NCBI GenBank assembly: GCA_013399115.1
Contig: VXAA01003843.1
Span: 1,187,920-1,251,919 of the forward strand
Source of the DNA: Anseranas semipalmata
Lineage: Eukaryota; Chordata; Aves; Anseriformes; Anseranatidae
Reading direction: 5' to 3'
DNA length: 64,000 nt
Positions 1-11,518 of this stretch are shown here, piece after piece (positions within the stretch are counted from its first letter, which is position 1; every line of letters begins with the position of its first letter). The translations under genes were made by a program, and so were the position numbers. Under the pieces are notes generated by a model. The model was not told the origin of the DNA and searched no databases. It worked only from the letters and a program-made list of their open reading frames with translations.

Positions 1-2080
1 AGAGAAAGCGGGGGGGGAGGGGTAATGGCTTGAACAATGTTTCAATGCAGTGCTAGAAGTATGAAGGTAGATTCTTGGCTCTTGTGAAAATCCATTTACG
101 CAAGGAGGGTCTTCTGCAGTCTGCCAGGTGCTGGAGCACTGCCCCTGTGTCTCACTCCTGGTGACCTTGGGTGGCTCTGTGCTCAGCTGGGGCATCCCTT
201 CCTGAAGCTTGGGGGTCTCAGGGTCTGTGTTATCGGGACAGATGTCTTCTGTGAGGTAGTCACTTCCATGTACATTGGGCAACCAGTAGGTTGGTTATAC
301 CCGCAGAGTACGTAATTGCGTGCTTGAGTGAAGCTGATGCGAGCGGCTGGCCGGCTGCTGCAGCGCCATCACCCCGGCACCCCCCTTTCTCTGCCGGCTC
401 TCGGGCTCCCCATCCGAGGCGGCTGGGTGCTGTGCGGGGCGGCCCAGCCGGCAGGGCTCCGGGAACGGGAGCTGGCGGTGCTGTGGGAGGGCACGGGCAC
501 GCCTGGCAGGGTGGGTGCCCTCCCACGGGGAGCCCTGGGGAGGGCCCCTGGTGAACGGGGAGGAGGAGGCCTTTAATTACCTGCGCGTTTGTTGCCGGCA
601 CTGCTGCTCATGATGTAGCAGTGTCGTCTTTTAAGTATAACCTGCAGTTTGTATGTTCTCAAACACAGTCGGCAAGGCCTCGCAGCTGCGGTCAGCAGCG
701 CGGTGGCTGGCTATGCTTCCGAACCTTCGTCACTCGGTCGGAGCTGCCGCGGGATGACAAGGCGAGGGGTGAAATGCTTAGGTACAAAGCGTTTCTTAAA
801 TATTGCATCTGTTGCTTAGTCCATGTTCTTTGCGTTCCCTACCAGATCAGTTAGAAACACCTTTTTTTTTAAACTTCAAATGAAAACTCTGATATCTGAG
901 GATAATTCAAAATGTTCCTAATGCAATATGCTAGTTGGATTTGTGCCCTGGCTCAGGCTTAGTATTGAACCCAAGGGCTTTAATTGGAGGTACTGTTGGG
1001 TTTTATTGTTGCAGAAGACAAGACAGTAACTTCTTACAGTTATGCTGTCTCTAGCTAGTACTTTTTGTGCACTCTTTCTATGATTAGTTTGATTCACAGG
1101 GAATTTATATCTGAAACTGGTTGGAAGGTATCTCTTCCTGATTTTCTTTATGTCCCAAAGTTGCACACTTAGAAATACTAAATTTCTGAAGGCTTGTCCA
1201 GTGTTTTAGTGAATGGCCAAAAAAATGTTTTGTATATTTGAAAAGCAGGGTACTGCTTATCTGTAGCCTCCTGATGGAAGCTTGGTCCTGAAATTGATAT
1301 CCTGAATTAAAGGCAACAGAGGAAAAAAAAAAGATCTTATTTCAAGTTTTCTGTGGAGATTTACTTATTTCTTCTCTCCATTTCCTTTTCAGAGATGCTT
1401 TATCATCTCTTGCAATCTATCTTTCTGACTGTGAAAGAGTACAGTTCATATTTACTCTGTAGTTATACCGTAACTGTCAGAACTGCTCCAGGCTGGTGTA
1501 ATGTTTACAAGCTGCCTGATCGCATTTGCTGATTGTATGGCTCTTGCTGGTGCCGTGGATGCAGAGACTAATGGCAGGGATGGGGAGGCAAGAGTAATGG
1601 CAATGGAAAAGGTAGGTAAAAATGCGCATCTATCTCGGATGCACTGATGTTCTAGAAACGTAGGTAATTGCTGGCAACACAGGTGAAAGCACCGCTTTTG
1701 CTGTAGTGGGATATCTGGTAATTTGAAGTAGACTTGCTCTAGAGCTTTGAGTCAAGGTCTCTCCTCTGTGGTGTTCCCTTGCAATAGATTTTGCAGGAGG
1801 GTTTCGTTGGGCGATTTGGTCAGCCCTTTGAGTGATGGTCCTTTTGAGGATGGCACTGCAGTCACATCCAAGATTCAGTAGCAGGCGATTCCCAGAGAGC
1901 TGCAGCAAAGCCCAGTACGTGCCGCGTGTGACCGGTGTTTGGTGACCTGTTAGATCTTGCTGTAGAAACACCTGATGCTAATAAACGTTTGTGAAACTCC
2001 ACTTGCTGATGGTAACAGGTATCCTGTGTAGCTGTACCTGCTGTTGGGGCCTCTGCTGCTGGTGAGGTGGGGAGAGGCAT

Positions 2081-2129
2081 GGGAGCACCTGGGGGGCCGT
2101 GGTGGGAGCACCTGGGGGGCCGTGGTGGG
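2081..2129 (+). repeat. 23-bp tandem repeat with G-quadruplex pattern
   Basis: Two exact copies of a 23-bp unit (gggagcacctggggggccgt plus ggt) occupy 2081-2103 and 2104-2126, followed by the first bases of a third. G runs at 2081-2083, 2091-2096, 2104-2106, 2114-2119 and 2127-2129 are each separated by exactly 7 bases. This satisfies the G3+N1-7 quadruplex rule. Confidence 0.85.
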
Positions 2130-2673
2130 AGCTGTAGAGCCGTGGCCGGAGCAGTGGCACTGGGGACCAGGCGCTTCGTGACTCAGCGCTTCCCAGCTCA
2201 CAGCCTGAGTCATCCCTTTGGAGGCTGCTGGACCTCGTAATGGGGAGCTGTCAGGATCCCGGGATTAATTCCCGTACTTGGAGGCAAGCCACTTACTGTT
2301 TTATAATTCTGCTGAATGTCTTAGGCCATTAGTTCAGCTATCAAACAGAAGACCAAGAGCTCATCTGTTGTCATTTTTCTCCTTTGTATCTCTGGAGTCC
2401 AGGGGTAGGTTTAATGGGCAAGGAGCTGGAGAAAATCTCTTCTACCTGGAAAATTCCTTTGGACAGCCAGTTCTCTTACTTTACCTCAGGTATATGCTTT
2501 ACAGGAAACATTTACAGGTCATCTGGGCAGTGGGAGGGGACTACTGACTGCTGTGGCCTTGCAAGCAAGTAAATCTGAGGCCTTGAAGGGGTGCGTAGCG
2601 TTGTCTAAAGCATGAGAAACTACATCAAATTTAATTGGTATTTTTATTTAAGATGACTATTCAAGTTCTGGCT

Positions 2674-3466
2674 TCACAGAATGCTTTGGGTTGGAAGAGA
2701 CCTCAAAGCCCACCCAGTGCCAGCCCCCTGCCATGGGCAGGGACACCTCCCACCAGCCCAGGCTGCCCAAAGCCCCATCCAGCCTGGCCCTGAGCACTTC
2801 CAGGGATGGGGCACCCACAGCTTCTCTGGGCAGCCTGTGCCAGGGCCTCACCACCCTCACAGTAAAGAATTTCTTCCGTATATCTAATCTAATCTACCCT
2901 CTTTTAGTTTACAGCCGTTACCCCTTGTCCTATCACTGCACCCCCTGACACGCAGTCCCTCCCCAGCTTTCCTGTAGCCCCCTTTAGGTACTGGAAGGCA
3001 GCTGTAAGGTCTCCCTGGAGCCTTCTCTTCTCCAGGCTGAACAACCCTAACTCCCTCAGCCTCTCTTCACAGGAGAGGTGCTCCAGCCTCTGAACATCCT
3101 CGTGGCCTCCTCTGGACTCGCTCCAGCAGGTCCATGCCCTTCTTGTGCTGGGGGCCCCAGAACTGGGTGCAGTTCTCCAGGTGGGGTCTCATGAGAGCAG
3201 AGCAGAGAGGGAGAATCCCCTCCATCGCCCTGCTGGCCACACTTCTTTTGTTGCAGCCCAGGACACGGTCGGCTTTCTGGGCTGCAAGCACCCATTGCTG
3301 GCTCACATTGAGCTTCTCATCAACCAACCTCCCCAGGTCCTTCTCCTCAGGGCTGCTCTCAATCCTTTCTTCACCCATCCTGGATTTGTGCTTGGGATTG
3401 CACCAGCCCAGGTGCAGGACCTTGCACTTGGCCTTGTTGAACTTCATGAGGCTCGCACAGGTCATG
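2674..3466 (-). mobile_element. CR1 non-LTR retrotransposon, 5'-truncated, - strand
   Basis: On the - strand, 3465-3067 encodes a segment typical of the C-terminal end of the CR1 reverse-transcriptase [42 protein letters not shown] and [19 protein letters not shown]. The frame then breaks near 3080, where alignment by eye to the family suggests single-base deletions. Coding similarity continues in other frames (cacctctcctgtgaagag). The 3' UTR follows, ending in ttccaacccaaagcattctg, the usual CR1 tail with one copy of its ATTCTRTG octamer at about 2674-2682. About 0.8 kb of the 3' end is left, so the copy is dead. No clear target-site duplication was seen, as is usual for CR1. This element is the main sign that the genome is a bird or other sauropsid. 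Confidence 0.92.
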
Positions 3467-6400
3467 TCAATTCAATGTAGTAGCACCTGTGACTTATTTT
3501 TCCAAGGTAAGCTACTCTTGGTCTAGATTTAGAAATATGCAAATGCTTTCATGTATGGTTATGTTGCTGATTTATTACCATTTTATTACTGTTAGTCAAT
3601 ATTTATTAGTAGATTAAAAAAGAAGTTTAATCTGTCCCTTTGAAAACAACTGGCTGTTGCAATGTACTGCTATGGAGTTCCTTGAGTCTGCTGGAGCTAG
3701 TACATGAGGAGCAATGTGGTCACTGTAACAGCAGCCCATATCGTTGTTTTCCCTTTTGCAGCTAGACTTGATGGGGTATAACTGTTTACTAACAGCTTAA
3801 TTAGGTGCATTGCCCTCAGTGTTCCCTATCGATGTTTCTCTGTGCAAGTGGCGAGCGTTCAGGTACCTCGTTTTGCAGGAGAGGTACCCAGTGGTCCCTG
3901 CCTTACTGGGGGCAGCAGCCTGGGATTTGTGCATCTACGATGACAGTTAACCTAGTGAACTGAAGCCTTATTCGGCACTACCTTAGGAAACTGCACTTTG
4001 ACTTGACTCCTAGCCAGGGAAGCGATCGCTTCTCCCTGTGCGGCTGCCTGGTTGTTGCACGTAAAAATTTCTAAACTGTCTGAAAATGGTACGGTGTCAC
4101 TCTGCCCATTTGTCTTCCAGAAGTCTTGCTGCTCTGTGCCTCTCGAAATAGACTTCAGAAATGGTCTTTGGCTGGGTCTTTTATGCTGCTGGGTAGCAAT
4201 AAGGGGCTCACTTCGGGTTTCCAGGCTGTAGTTTATTTCTAAAATCAAGTCTGAAGCCGAGAGCAAGCTTTCTGCTCCAAAACGTAACAACAAAGTCCCA
4301 GTTCCTATGGTCGCTTGGCTGTGCCCTCGTGCTTCTGTCGGGTGAGGCTGCGGCCAGCTGGGAGCAACCTGGAGCCAGGCGTGCTGGGGAAGCAGTGCTG
4401 TGGGGCTTCCCCTCCTTCCCTGGCCCCTTCTGTGGGGCTGCGGAGCAGCCTGGGTGTCTGGCAGCCGTGCCAGCCCTGGGAACGCTCTGACTCATGTGAT
4501 TTGGCAGAAAGTCAAACGTGAGAGGTGGTGGTGTTAGCTGGAGCTGGTGTGTGGACAGGGTGGACGTCTAATGCTGTGCAATTTGAATGCTGTTCTTCTG
4601 CAACATGTTCTTCTCTCCAAAAATGCTGCTAGCAGTACTCAACCTGTAAAGATGCAAAATGCAGTTGAGTTTTGGAGGAGTTTCTTGATCTGTTTCGAAG
4701 CTGGAATCCCTGTCCTGAGCCCTCTGCAATTTACCCTGTCTGGTTCTTAACTCGTGTTTCTTTCCTCTCCCCAGAGGTACTGCAGCTATCTAACCCCTGA
4801 AACATCTTCCTCTACCACTTTCAGGTGTGGACTCTGTGGTATACCTCATGAAATTGCAGTGTAATTCTGGAGAATGAAAATGTGATTACACAAACCTGTT
4901 CTCCCGCTGTAAACTAGGGAGGAAGGGCAGCCTTTGCCTTCTGCCCTTCCCTCTCCCGCCTCTCTCTTGCCCTGTTCGTTCCCTGTTTCACGAGTCACAG
5001 TCTTCCTGGAGTGAAGGAGGATGCTGAAGCTCATGGGAAGCTCTCCCACTGCCTTCGTTGGGGCGCCTGGAGCAGCCTGCATCCAACCTACATGACCTCT
5101 GGCAGGGACAGCAGGGCTGGTGGCTTGCTGAGAGGGTGGAGGAGCTGAGCAGCCTTCCCAGTACTTATGGATAAGTAGCTGCTATGCATAAACAGGGCTA
5201 GAGTTGTGCACCTTTCTTGGCAGGAGGCTGCTGTTGGCACTCATCAGTGATTAAAAAGAAAAGCTTAAGGGCTGGAAGCCTGAGGAGTTTCTCGGGCAAC
5301 TAGAGTAGTCATGAGAGGGACAGCTTCCCATAGAGCATACAAGGAAGTGTCAAGGTGCTACTACCCTCAGTGTCACGGAGGTGGTTGCTCAGATGTCTGA
5401 ACACTGTGGTGGAAGGCAGACCTGTTTCACATTTCTCCTAGAGATATTAGGAGAAAAGGGCTGGAGTGCAATTCTGACACCAGGAGACCACTGTGTGGGG
5501 AAGATCAGATGATGATCATTATTAGCAACATCTGGAAATACAAAATGTAGGAGCTGGTAGGAATCAGGGTGTCAGCTCTCCAGGCATCTGCTGAGGAAGT
5601 AATTTATCAAGTTAAATGGCTTGAGAGTTTTTGGAGTGCCACAATGAACACCTTTTGACAGAAAGCAATGAGTACAGAGGCTATTCAGAAGAGATTTTAT
5701 AGCCACATGGAAGAAACCAGCTGGAAATGTAGGTGTGGGGGCTGCTGTTGGTGAAACGAATTTAGGAGGAGCTGGAGGACAAGAACAAATCAGATAAACC
5801 TGTCAAGTTGAAGGTATGGTTGAAAATTGACTTCTATTCAATGGGTGCAGATACCTATCGAACAAGTGGGTATAATAAACACTCGGCTACAGAATGGAGA
5901 ACAGTAGGCTTGGTAGTGCCTTCGTGAAGGGAAAAATGGTCGGAGCAGATCACAGGCTGAATGTGGTTCAGTGGTGACATGCTGTTCTGAAAACAGCCTG
6001 CAAAATGAATGAAATAGTGCAGGACCGTTCCTTCAGCATCGCTGAAGTGTCATGTCTGATCTCTGGGCACCATAACTCAAGACAGGCATGTTAAGTGCTG
6101 TGTGGGAAATACTAGACATCTTCTGCAAGAGACTCTGGATGATTATGCTGTGGCAGAGGAGACTGGATATGTCCTTTCTGCGTGCTTGTAACTGCTTCTC
6201 CCGTGTCAGCCTTCTGAGAAAGGAAACAATTTGTTCCTTGTCTGCAGTAGATCCAAAAAATAATAACAGTAAGAGGTTTAGATTTCAGTGGGAAAGTGGC
6301 AGGCTGGGTGGCAGGGAGAGCAAAGCGCTCTGAGATTGCCTGGAGCAGGCGGTGGAGCCTCCATCGTTGGTGTCGGTGAGGACGCGTTAGACCCTGCCTC

Positions 6401-9400
6401 CGGTGACACAAGTACAAGCCGTCCATCCTTGGTGGACGGGACGGACAAGATGTCTGTCAGTCTGCAGGAAGCAATGGGCTGTCCTTCCAGCTGACTGCAG
6501 GCACGGGCCTTCACAAGTGATCTCTGTCTGGCCCAGCTGCCCTATGCCTCTGAAAGACTTGTTTTTTTTTTCCTTTGTAATTAAGAAAGCTTTCTTGTAG
6601 GAAGATGATTTTTTTCCCCCTCATTAATTCTTCCTATTCCTTCTTAATTGCTAAGCAAGTCCTCTGTTGACTCTAGTCTTACTCTATTTCATTTTATATT
6701 TAAACAACTTAGCAGATTGTTGCATCTATTTGTGTTGTTTCAGTAAAGAAAGGAGGCCTAATTATGTTACTTCTAGAACAATGTACAGAAATACATAATT
6801 AAGTCTGCCTCCCAAATACTAATCAGGGTGGAAAGGAAAAGAATCTGAAGATAAGAGAACTGAAGTCTTCAGGGAAGAACTGGGGTGTCTCCACTATGTC
6901 CCGGACCTGTGCTGGCCTTGCTGAGGGCGTGTTGATGGCGCACATGCGCGTGTCCATCCTTTTGGGATGGAGGGGAGACGTTGGAGCAGTACTACTGATG
7001 TATGTTGTGATGAGTGGTGCAAGAGACATCAACTGGGTGAGCGTTGGGCAAGCAGATTGCCAAGGTACTTTGAGAGCTTTGCATAACAGCTTTTTTGTTT
7101 TTTTTTTTTTTTTGGAATGAATTAAGCTACCAGAAGTCCACCTGATTTTCAGACTCCCTGCTTGTTTGCCTGAGACCCTTGAAAGCTCTGTGGCTGTCTG
7201 GCTTTTGAAGCTCTCCCACTGTTATTTGTTGCACAGAGACTGTCTTGCTTCTGCGTGAAAAGATGATTCAAGGCTGTGTCCCTGATAATTACGCCGTCAG
7301 TGCATGCCACTATAAATACATGCACAACAGCTGCATGTTGGACGATGCCTGTCTGTGTGCCAACCAACAAGGCTGGTAATAGCAGAGCTGGTGAGACCTT
7401 TGTAGCATTTAACGAGGGTTTTCTCCTGACTTCTGTTTTTCTCCATCCCCCTGTTTCAGGTTTCAGTTAGCTCCAGGTGTCTCTCTAAGAACAAGGACAC
7501 TGCACGGACCTGGACAGCTCTTGTTAAGTGCCTGCATCACGTTCTGGAGGGGAGGGAATCATAACCTAATTAAAAGTGCTTGAGCAGAGCAGGAAGTTGC
7601 ATGTTTGAGTTTGGTTAGGTGAGATTTTCAAGCCTTGGGGCTCCTTATGTGTGTCTTGTAGGCTGTGTGCTGCTGCTCTCCCCTCTCCTGTTTTTCCGAC
7701 GTCTCTGCAATTGTTCCCATATTTCTGTTCCTCCTTGCCCTGCTTCTCGCGTTACTGCCGGTCCTGTGACCCCAGCCCTGAGAGGGGCTTACGGTGCTGC
7801 GGCCACGCAGGGCCTCTTCCCTGGGGGCACAGGCCCCCCTGTCCTGCCCGCTTGCACCGCGGAGCGGCGGGTTTCCAGCGTCGGTGCTGCTGGGGGAGGC
7901 GAGTGCACGTGTGCTGGAGAGGTCGCTAGCTGCTCTCTGCTGCCTGGCGGCTCTTCAGGGAGCGGTGCGATTGTTGGACACGTCGCTGTGCAGGTGGGTG
8001 GAGGAGCTGAAGTCTTTGCTGCATCCTTTGCCTCCTCCATTTCCAAAATCTGATCGCTGATCCCCAATTCTTTCTTGTGACTTGGTAGGTTGTCTTATTA
8101 ACTATGTACAGTTAATAAACATAAGTGACACAAAACTGACTGCTTAGAGACAACACTGCAAAACCAATTTTTTTTTCCCCCAGATTTATGCTCCGTGCCG
8201 TACTGCATTGTGGGACTGAATTGTCTGGTTTATACTTTCGCCATGTGCAGCAGCACCTAGACAGGACTTTAGGGCTTTTGTCATGTGCCTTGTCTTCAGC
8301 AGCTTCTCTAAATTTTGTGACTTTTTGTAGCGTAAGGAATCCCTTCAGTGAGAAGAATTGCCACATGTTAAACAGGGGCTCTGGGAGAGAAATTCCCAGT
8401 CTTCTGCCAGGCAATTCTGTTGCAAGTGAAGTAATGTAGCAACTTCAAGAACTTTAATTAATTGTGCGCATCTCCTGAAAGATCCAAAGTAATTGAGAGC
8501 TGGTAACAAAATGTTGGTTAATGGTGTCTCTGGGTCAGGCTCTGAGCCTTAGGAGGCTGATGCTGCAGAGCTGGTCCCTGGAGCAAGGGGCAGAGAAGCC
8601 AGTGCCTGTTTAGTTCTTACACGAGAGATCCTGCAGGACTTGGAAGGAGGGTGGTATCTTGGCACAGCTTCTTTCCTCTTGTGTGGGGTAACAATACATT
8701 TAAAACACTTAATGTTAGCGGTTCAGCTGCTAAACGGGCAAAAGTAGGATGAGCTCTAGTAGTTGCTGCTGTGCACATATTTCAGGCAGCTAGCTCGTTC
8801 AAGGGGGCTTGCACGCTCATGTGCATCGCTTATAATTTGCACAGTTGATTTTTTTCGAAGTAGATGGGAAAGGTCGTTAGTGTGAAATTATCAGTCTTCC
8901 CTGTCTGGGAATGCCGTGGCTTATTATGCTTTTCTTCTGAAATGTTCTTAGTTCTGGCTTTCTCTACAGCCTTAGTTACTGTCCATTGAAACCTGTCTGC
9001 TTCTGACTGAGTAGCGGTGGAGATGGGCAGAGGGGCCGACTCGCTGCGAGTGCTCAGGTTACGGAAGGCAGCCGGTCACTTCAGTACATGAGGCATAAAC
9101 ACGTCTCCGGGAGATCAGTCGGGTAAAAGTAGAGACTGAATAAACTCCTGAGTGTGTTAGAAGATGCTAACTGTTCACACAAATGAATTGCGGTGGCATT
9201 TCCCCGCACTGAGGTTAGAACAGGAATGAGAAGGGAACACGCTTCCTGAGGCGCGATGATCTGCTTTCTTCAGAAATAGTGGGTGTCGATAGTAAGCGTT
9301 AGCTGACGGCGGGGCTTCAGCTCTGGCGCTGCTGGAACTAGATGGGGACCTCGTCCTAGGGCACAAGGAGCAGGCGTGGTGGGCTTTCCATAATTACAGC

Positions 9401-11359
9401 ACCTTAGGATCGTAATCATTGCCAACTTTTTTTTTTTAAGTGCCATACGCTATCTAAATGCAAGTGGAGCTATTTTGAGATCCCGTTCACGCCTAACATC
9501 CAACGGTTACCATCACGTGTCACAGATGTGATCTTCGTCTCGCGCCTGTCCAGAACTGCTGGTGTATTATTAAAAAAAAAAAAGTGTTTAAAAAAATCAG
9601 ATTAACAAGTGGGAGATGATTTGTGATGGAAAAGAGAAAAAGAAAGGATTTTAAAATCCTATGTGGAAGGATTTGGTTCTGCTTCTGCCTCAAAGTATTT
9701 TTAGCTCCAAATTTCTTTTAGAACCTGAAAAATTGTAAAAGTGCTTTTTTCTCCCTACAAAACAGATTACTGCAATTAGAAAGTTTTATCCCTTACCCCA
9801 CAAGGTTTCAAGTATTAAAGAATTACCGTAGGGATATTTCTGAACATCTTTCATCTAAAGCCCATAATTCCTGGTACACTGGAGATGGTTGCTTAATTGA
9901 GGAATTAACACTGCCAGAAGAAAGCATTCTTTTGGGACACGCAAATATGACCAAATATGGTTTAATGATCTCGGGCAGGAGCATCAGCGTTGCTAATTGC
10001 ACTGGGGGTGTTTTCTAATTGGTGTATGAGGCTCGAGACATTTAGGCTGAGTGCTCCGTAATTCAGCCAGCCATCGCATGCTGCTAAATTTACTTAGAGT
10101 GGTGCCAGTAACTAATCTGTGACCTCTATTACTAATACATGGGGGGGAAACGTTCCTGCAACCTGAGCACTTCAAAAGCATTGACTCATCTTTTCTGTTT
10201 ATTGATGCAAAAATCAATTTAAATAACTTTTTTTCTGCAATAGGTGAATGAATGTAACCTTTTTCCATCCTGCTTTGGTTGTTTTCGTGCAGTTTGCCTC
10301 ATCTCCGTATTGGAGGCAGATTAAGGGACTGAAACTTCTAATTGCTCTTAAAATGAGTCACAACTGAACGTCTAGACTCCCTAGACAATTTTTACACTTT
10401 CTCACTGACACATAGGATGAGACTTTCTCTCTGGTAGATTAGGCTCGCAGTCAACTCCAAGCATGATAGTTTTCCTCTGAGAAGAAGCTTACGCCAAAGC
10501 TGCGTCTTACCAAGTGTGTTTCTGAAGCCTTTGTGCTCCCTTCTCAGCCCTCATCTGTAGGATGTTCTCTCACCCCCTACTTAGGCAGCCTAATTCCATA
10601 TGTGTTGCTTTGTGGAAGAGATGGGGAGAGACACGACTGGCTCTCTCTCTTGCCTCCCAATTCAAAATCCTCTTCACATATATCTTCCCCTTTTTTCCAG
10701 AGGTGTACAGGTGTGTGTATAAAACCGGACTCGCTCGCCTGTTGCTGCTGCTGGTAGCGGGGCTGTAGCAGGCTGCTTGGTGGTGTCCCAGTCCCAGACA
10801 TCGGCAACAGCAAGCCCTCGTGTCCCCTGTGCTGCGTGTGGCTTCCCAGCCCCAGCTGGAAGCTTTCTAGAAGAGAGAAAAGTAAAATTTCCAGGACTGC
10901 CAAAGTGAATTTGTCTGACCTAATGAGGCAAATTTTAAATGAAATAGTTCAATAATTCCAGTTTACCTATTTCATCTCAAAACACATTTCCAGTGAAAGC
11001 AGTGGTGGCTCTTAACTACAGATGCAGAAACTTAAATCTACTAAGATGTAGAAAATTAAAGCATCAGTACCCTTTTATTAAATGTAGATAATTTCCCTGG
11101 AGTCAAGATTGATCTGATCTCTGGAAAACCTTTGTCAATGTGCCTGCCACCCTTAATTAGTTCTAATGGATTTCTGATCTGCAGGAAGTTTGATGGAGCT
11201 ATTACTATGGTCTTTGAGTATAAAAATTAAACTTTTTCTTGACATTTGTTCTAACAAATTATTTGGTTCAAGGGCTGGGAACCGTAACAGTGAAATACTT
11301 TGGATGTCTGATATAATTTTCTTACTTGCTAAAACTTTCTAAAATCCTCTCATTTTCAG

Positions 11360-11518
11360 GGCTGTGCACAGAAGTATGTTGTGAAGAACTACTTCTACTA
11401 CTACTTATTCAAGTTTTCAGCTGCTTTGGGCGAAGAGATATTTTATATCACTTTCCTTCCATTTACCTACTGGAACATCGATCACTCTGTGTCTAGAAGG
11501 ATGATAATCATTTGGTCT
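11360..11518 (+). CDS. SGPP2: SGPP2 coding exon 2
   Basis: This 159-nt exon encodes 53 residues. The acceptor is ctcattttcag before GGC and the donor is TCT|gtaagt. It reads ...[20 protein letters not shown], the start of the first transmembrane region, and continues through [11 protein letters not shown] into SRRMIIIWS, the start of the second. The exon is phase 0 at both ends, so it fixes the reading frame of the upstream exon that is not in the window. Confidence 0.93.

Larger units (their letters stand above)
1..11359 (+). other. SGPP2: SGPP2 intron 1 (3' part)
   Basis: No coding exon was recognised here. It ends in the polypyrimidine tract and AG before 11360. It contains a GC-rich patch (about 330-600), the 23-bp tandem repeat at 2081-2129, a CR1 LINE (2674-3466), another GC-rich patch (about 7750-8000) and a 16-T run (7098-7113). 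I looked for a sequence resembling the hydrophilic N-terminus of SGPP2 and did not find one, so intron 1 is inferred to extend left of the window. Confidence 0.75.

Noticed and set aside
328..600. GC-rich start of the window as a possible SGPP2 first exon.
   Set aside because: None of the frames resembles the SGPP2 N-terminus, and no phase-0 donor follows a suitable open frame. Exon 1 is more likely upstream.
2657..3480. Matching attcaa at 2659 and about 3471 as a target-site duplication of the CR1 copy.
   Set aside because: Six bases in AT-rich sequence are weak, the copies are not flush with the element ends, and CR1 usually lacks clear duplications.
5220..6180. A purine-rich stretch with a retroelement-like feel in SGPP2 intron 1.
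   Set aside because: No family-specific terminal motif or coding segment was recognised, so no mobile-element call is justified without a library search.
7619..8053. A 144-codon ORF with a hydrophobic, signal-peptide-like start.
   Set aside because: It is GC-rich, with competing ORFs in other frames and both strands, lies within SGPP2 intron 1, and has no recognisable similarity or splice context.
9951..9960. A perfect CArG box, ccaaatatgg.
   Set aside because: A CC(A/T)6GG match is expected several times by chance in 64 kb, and nothing nearby supports a regulatory element.
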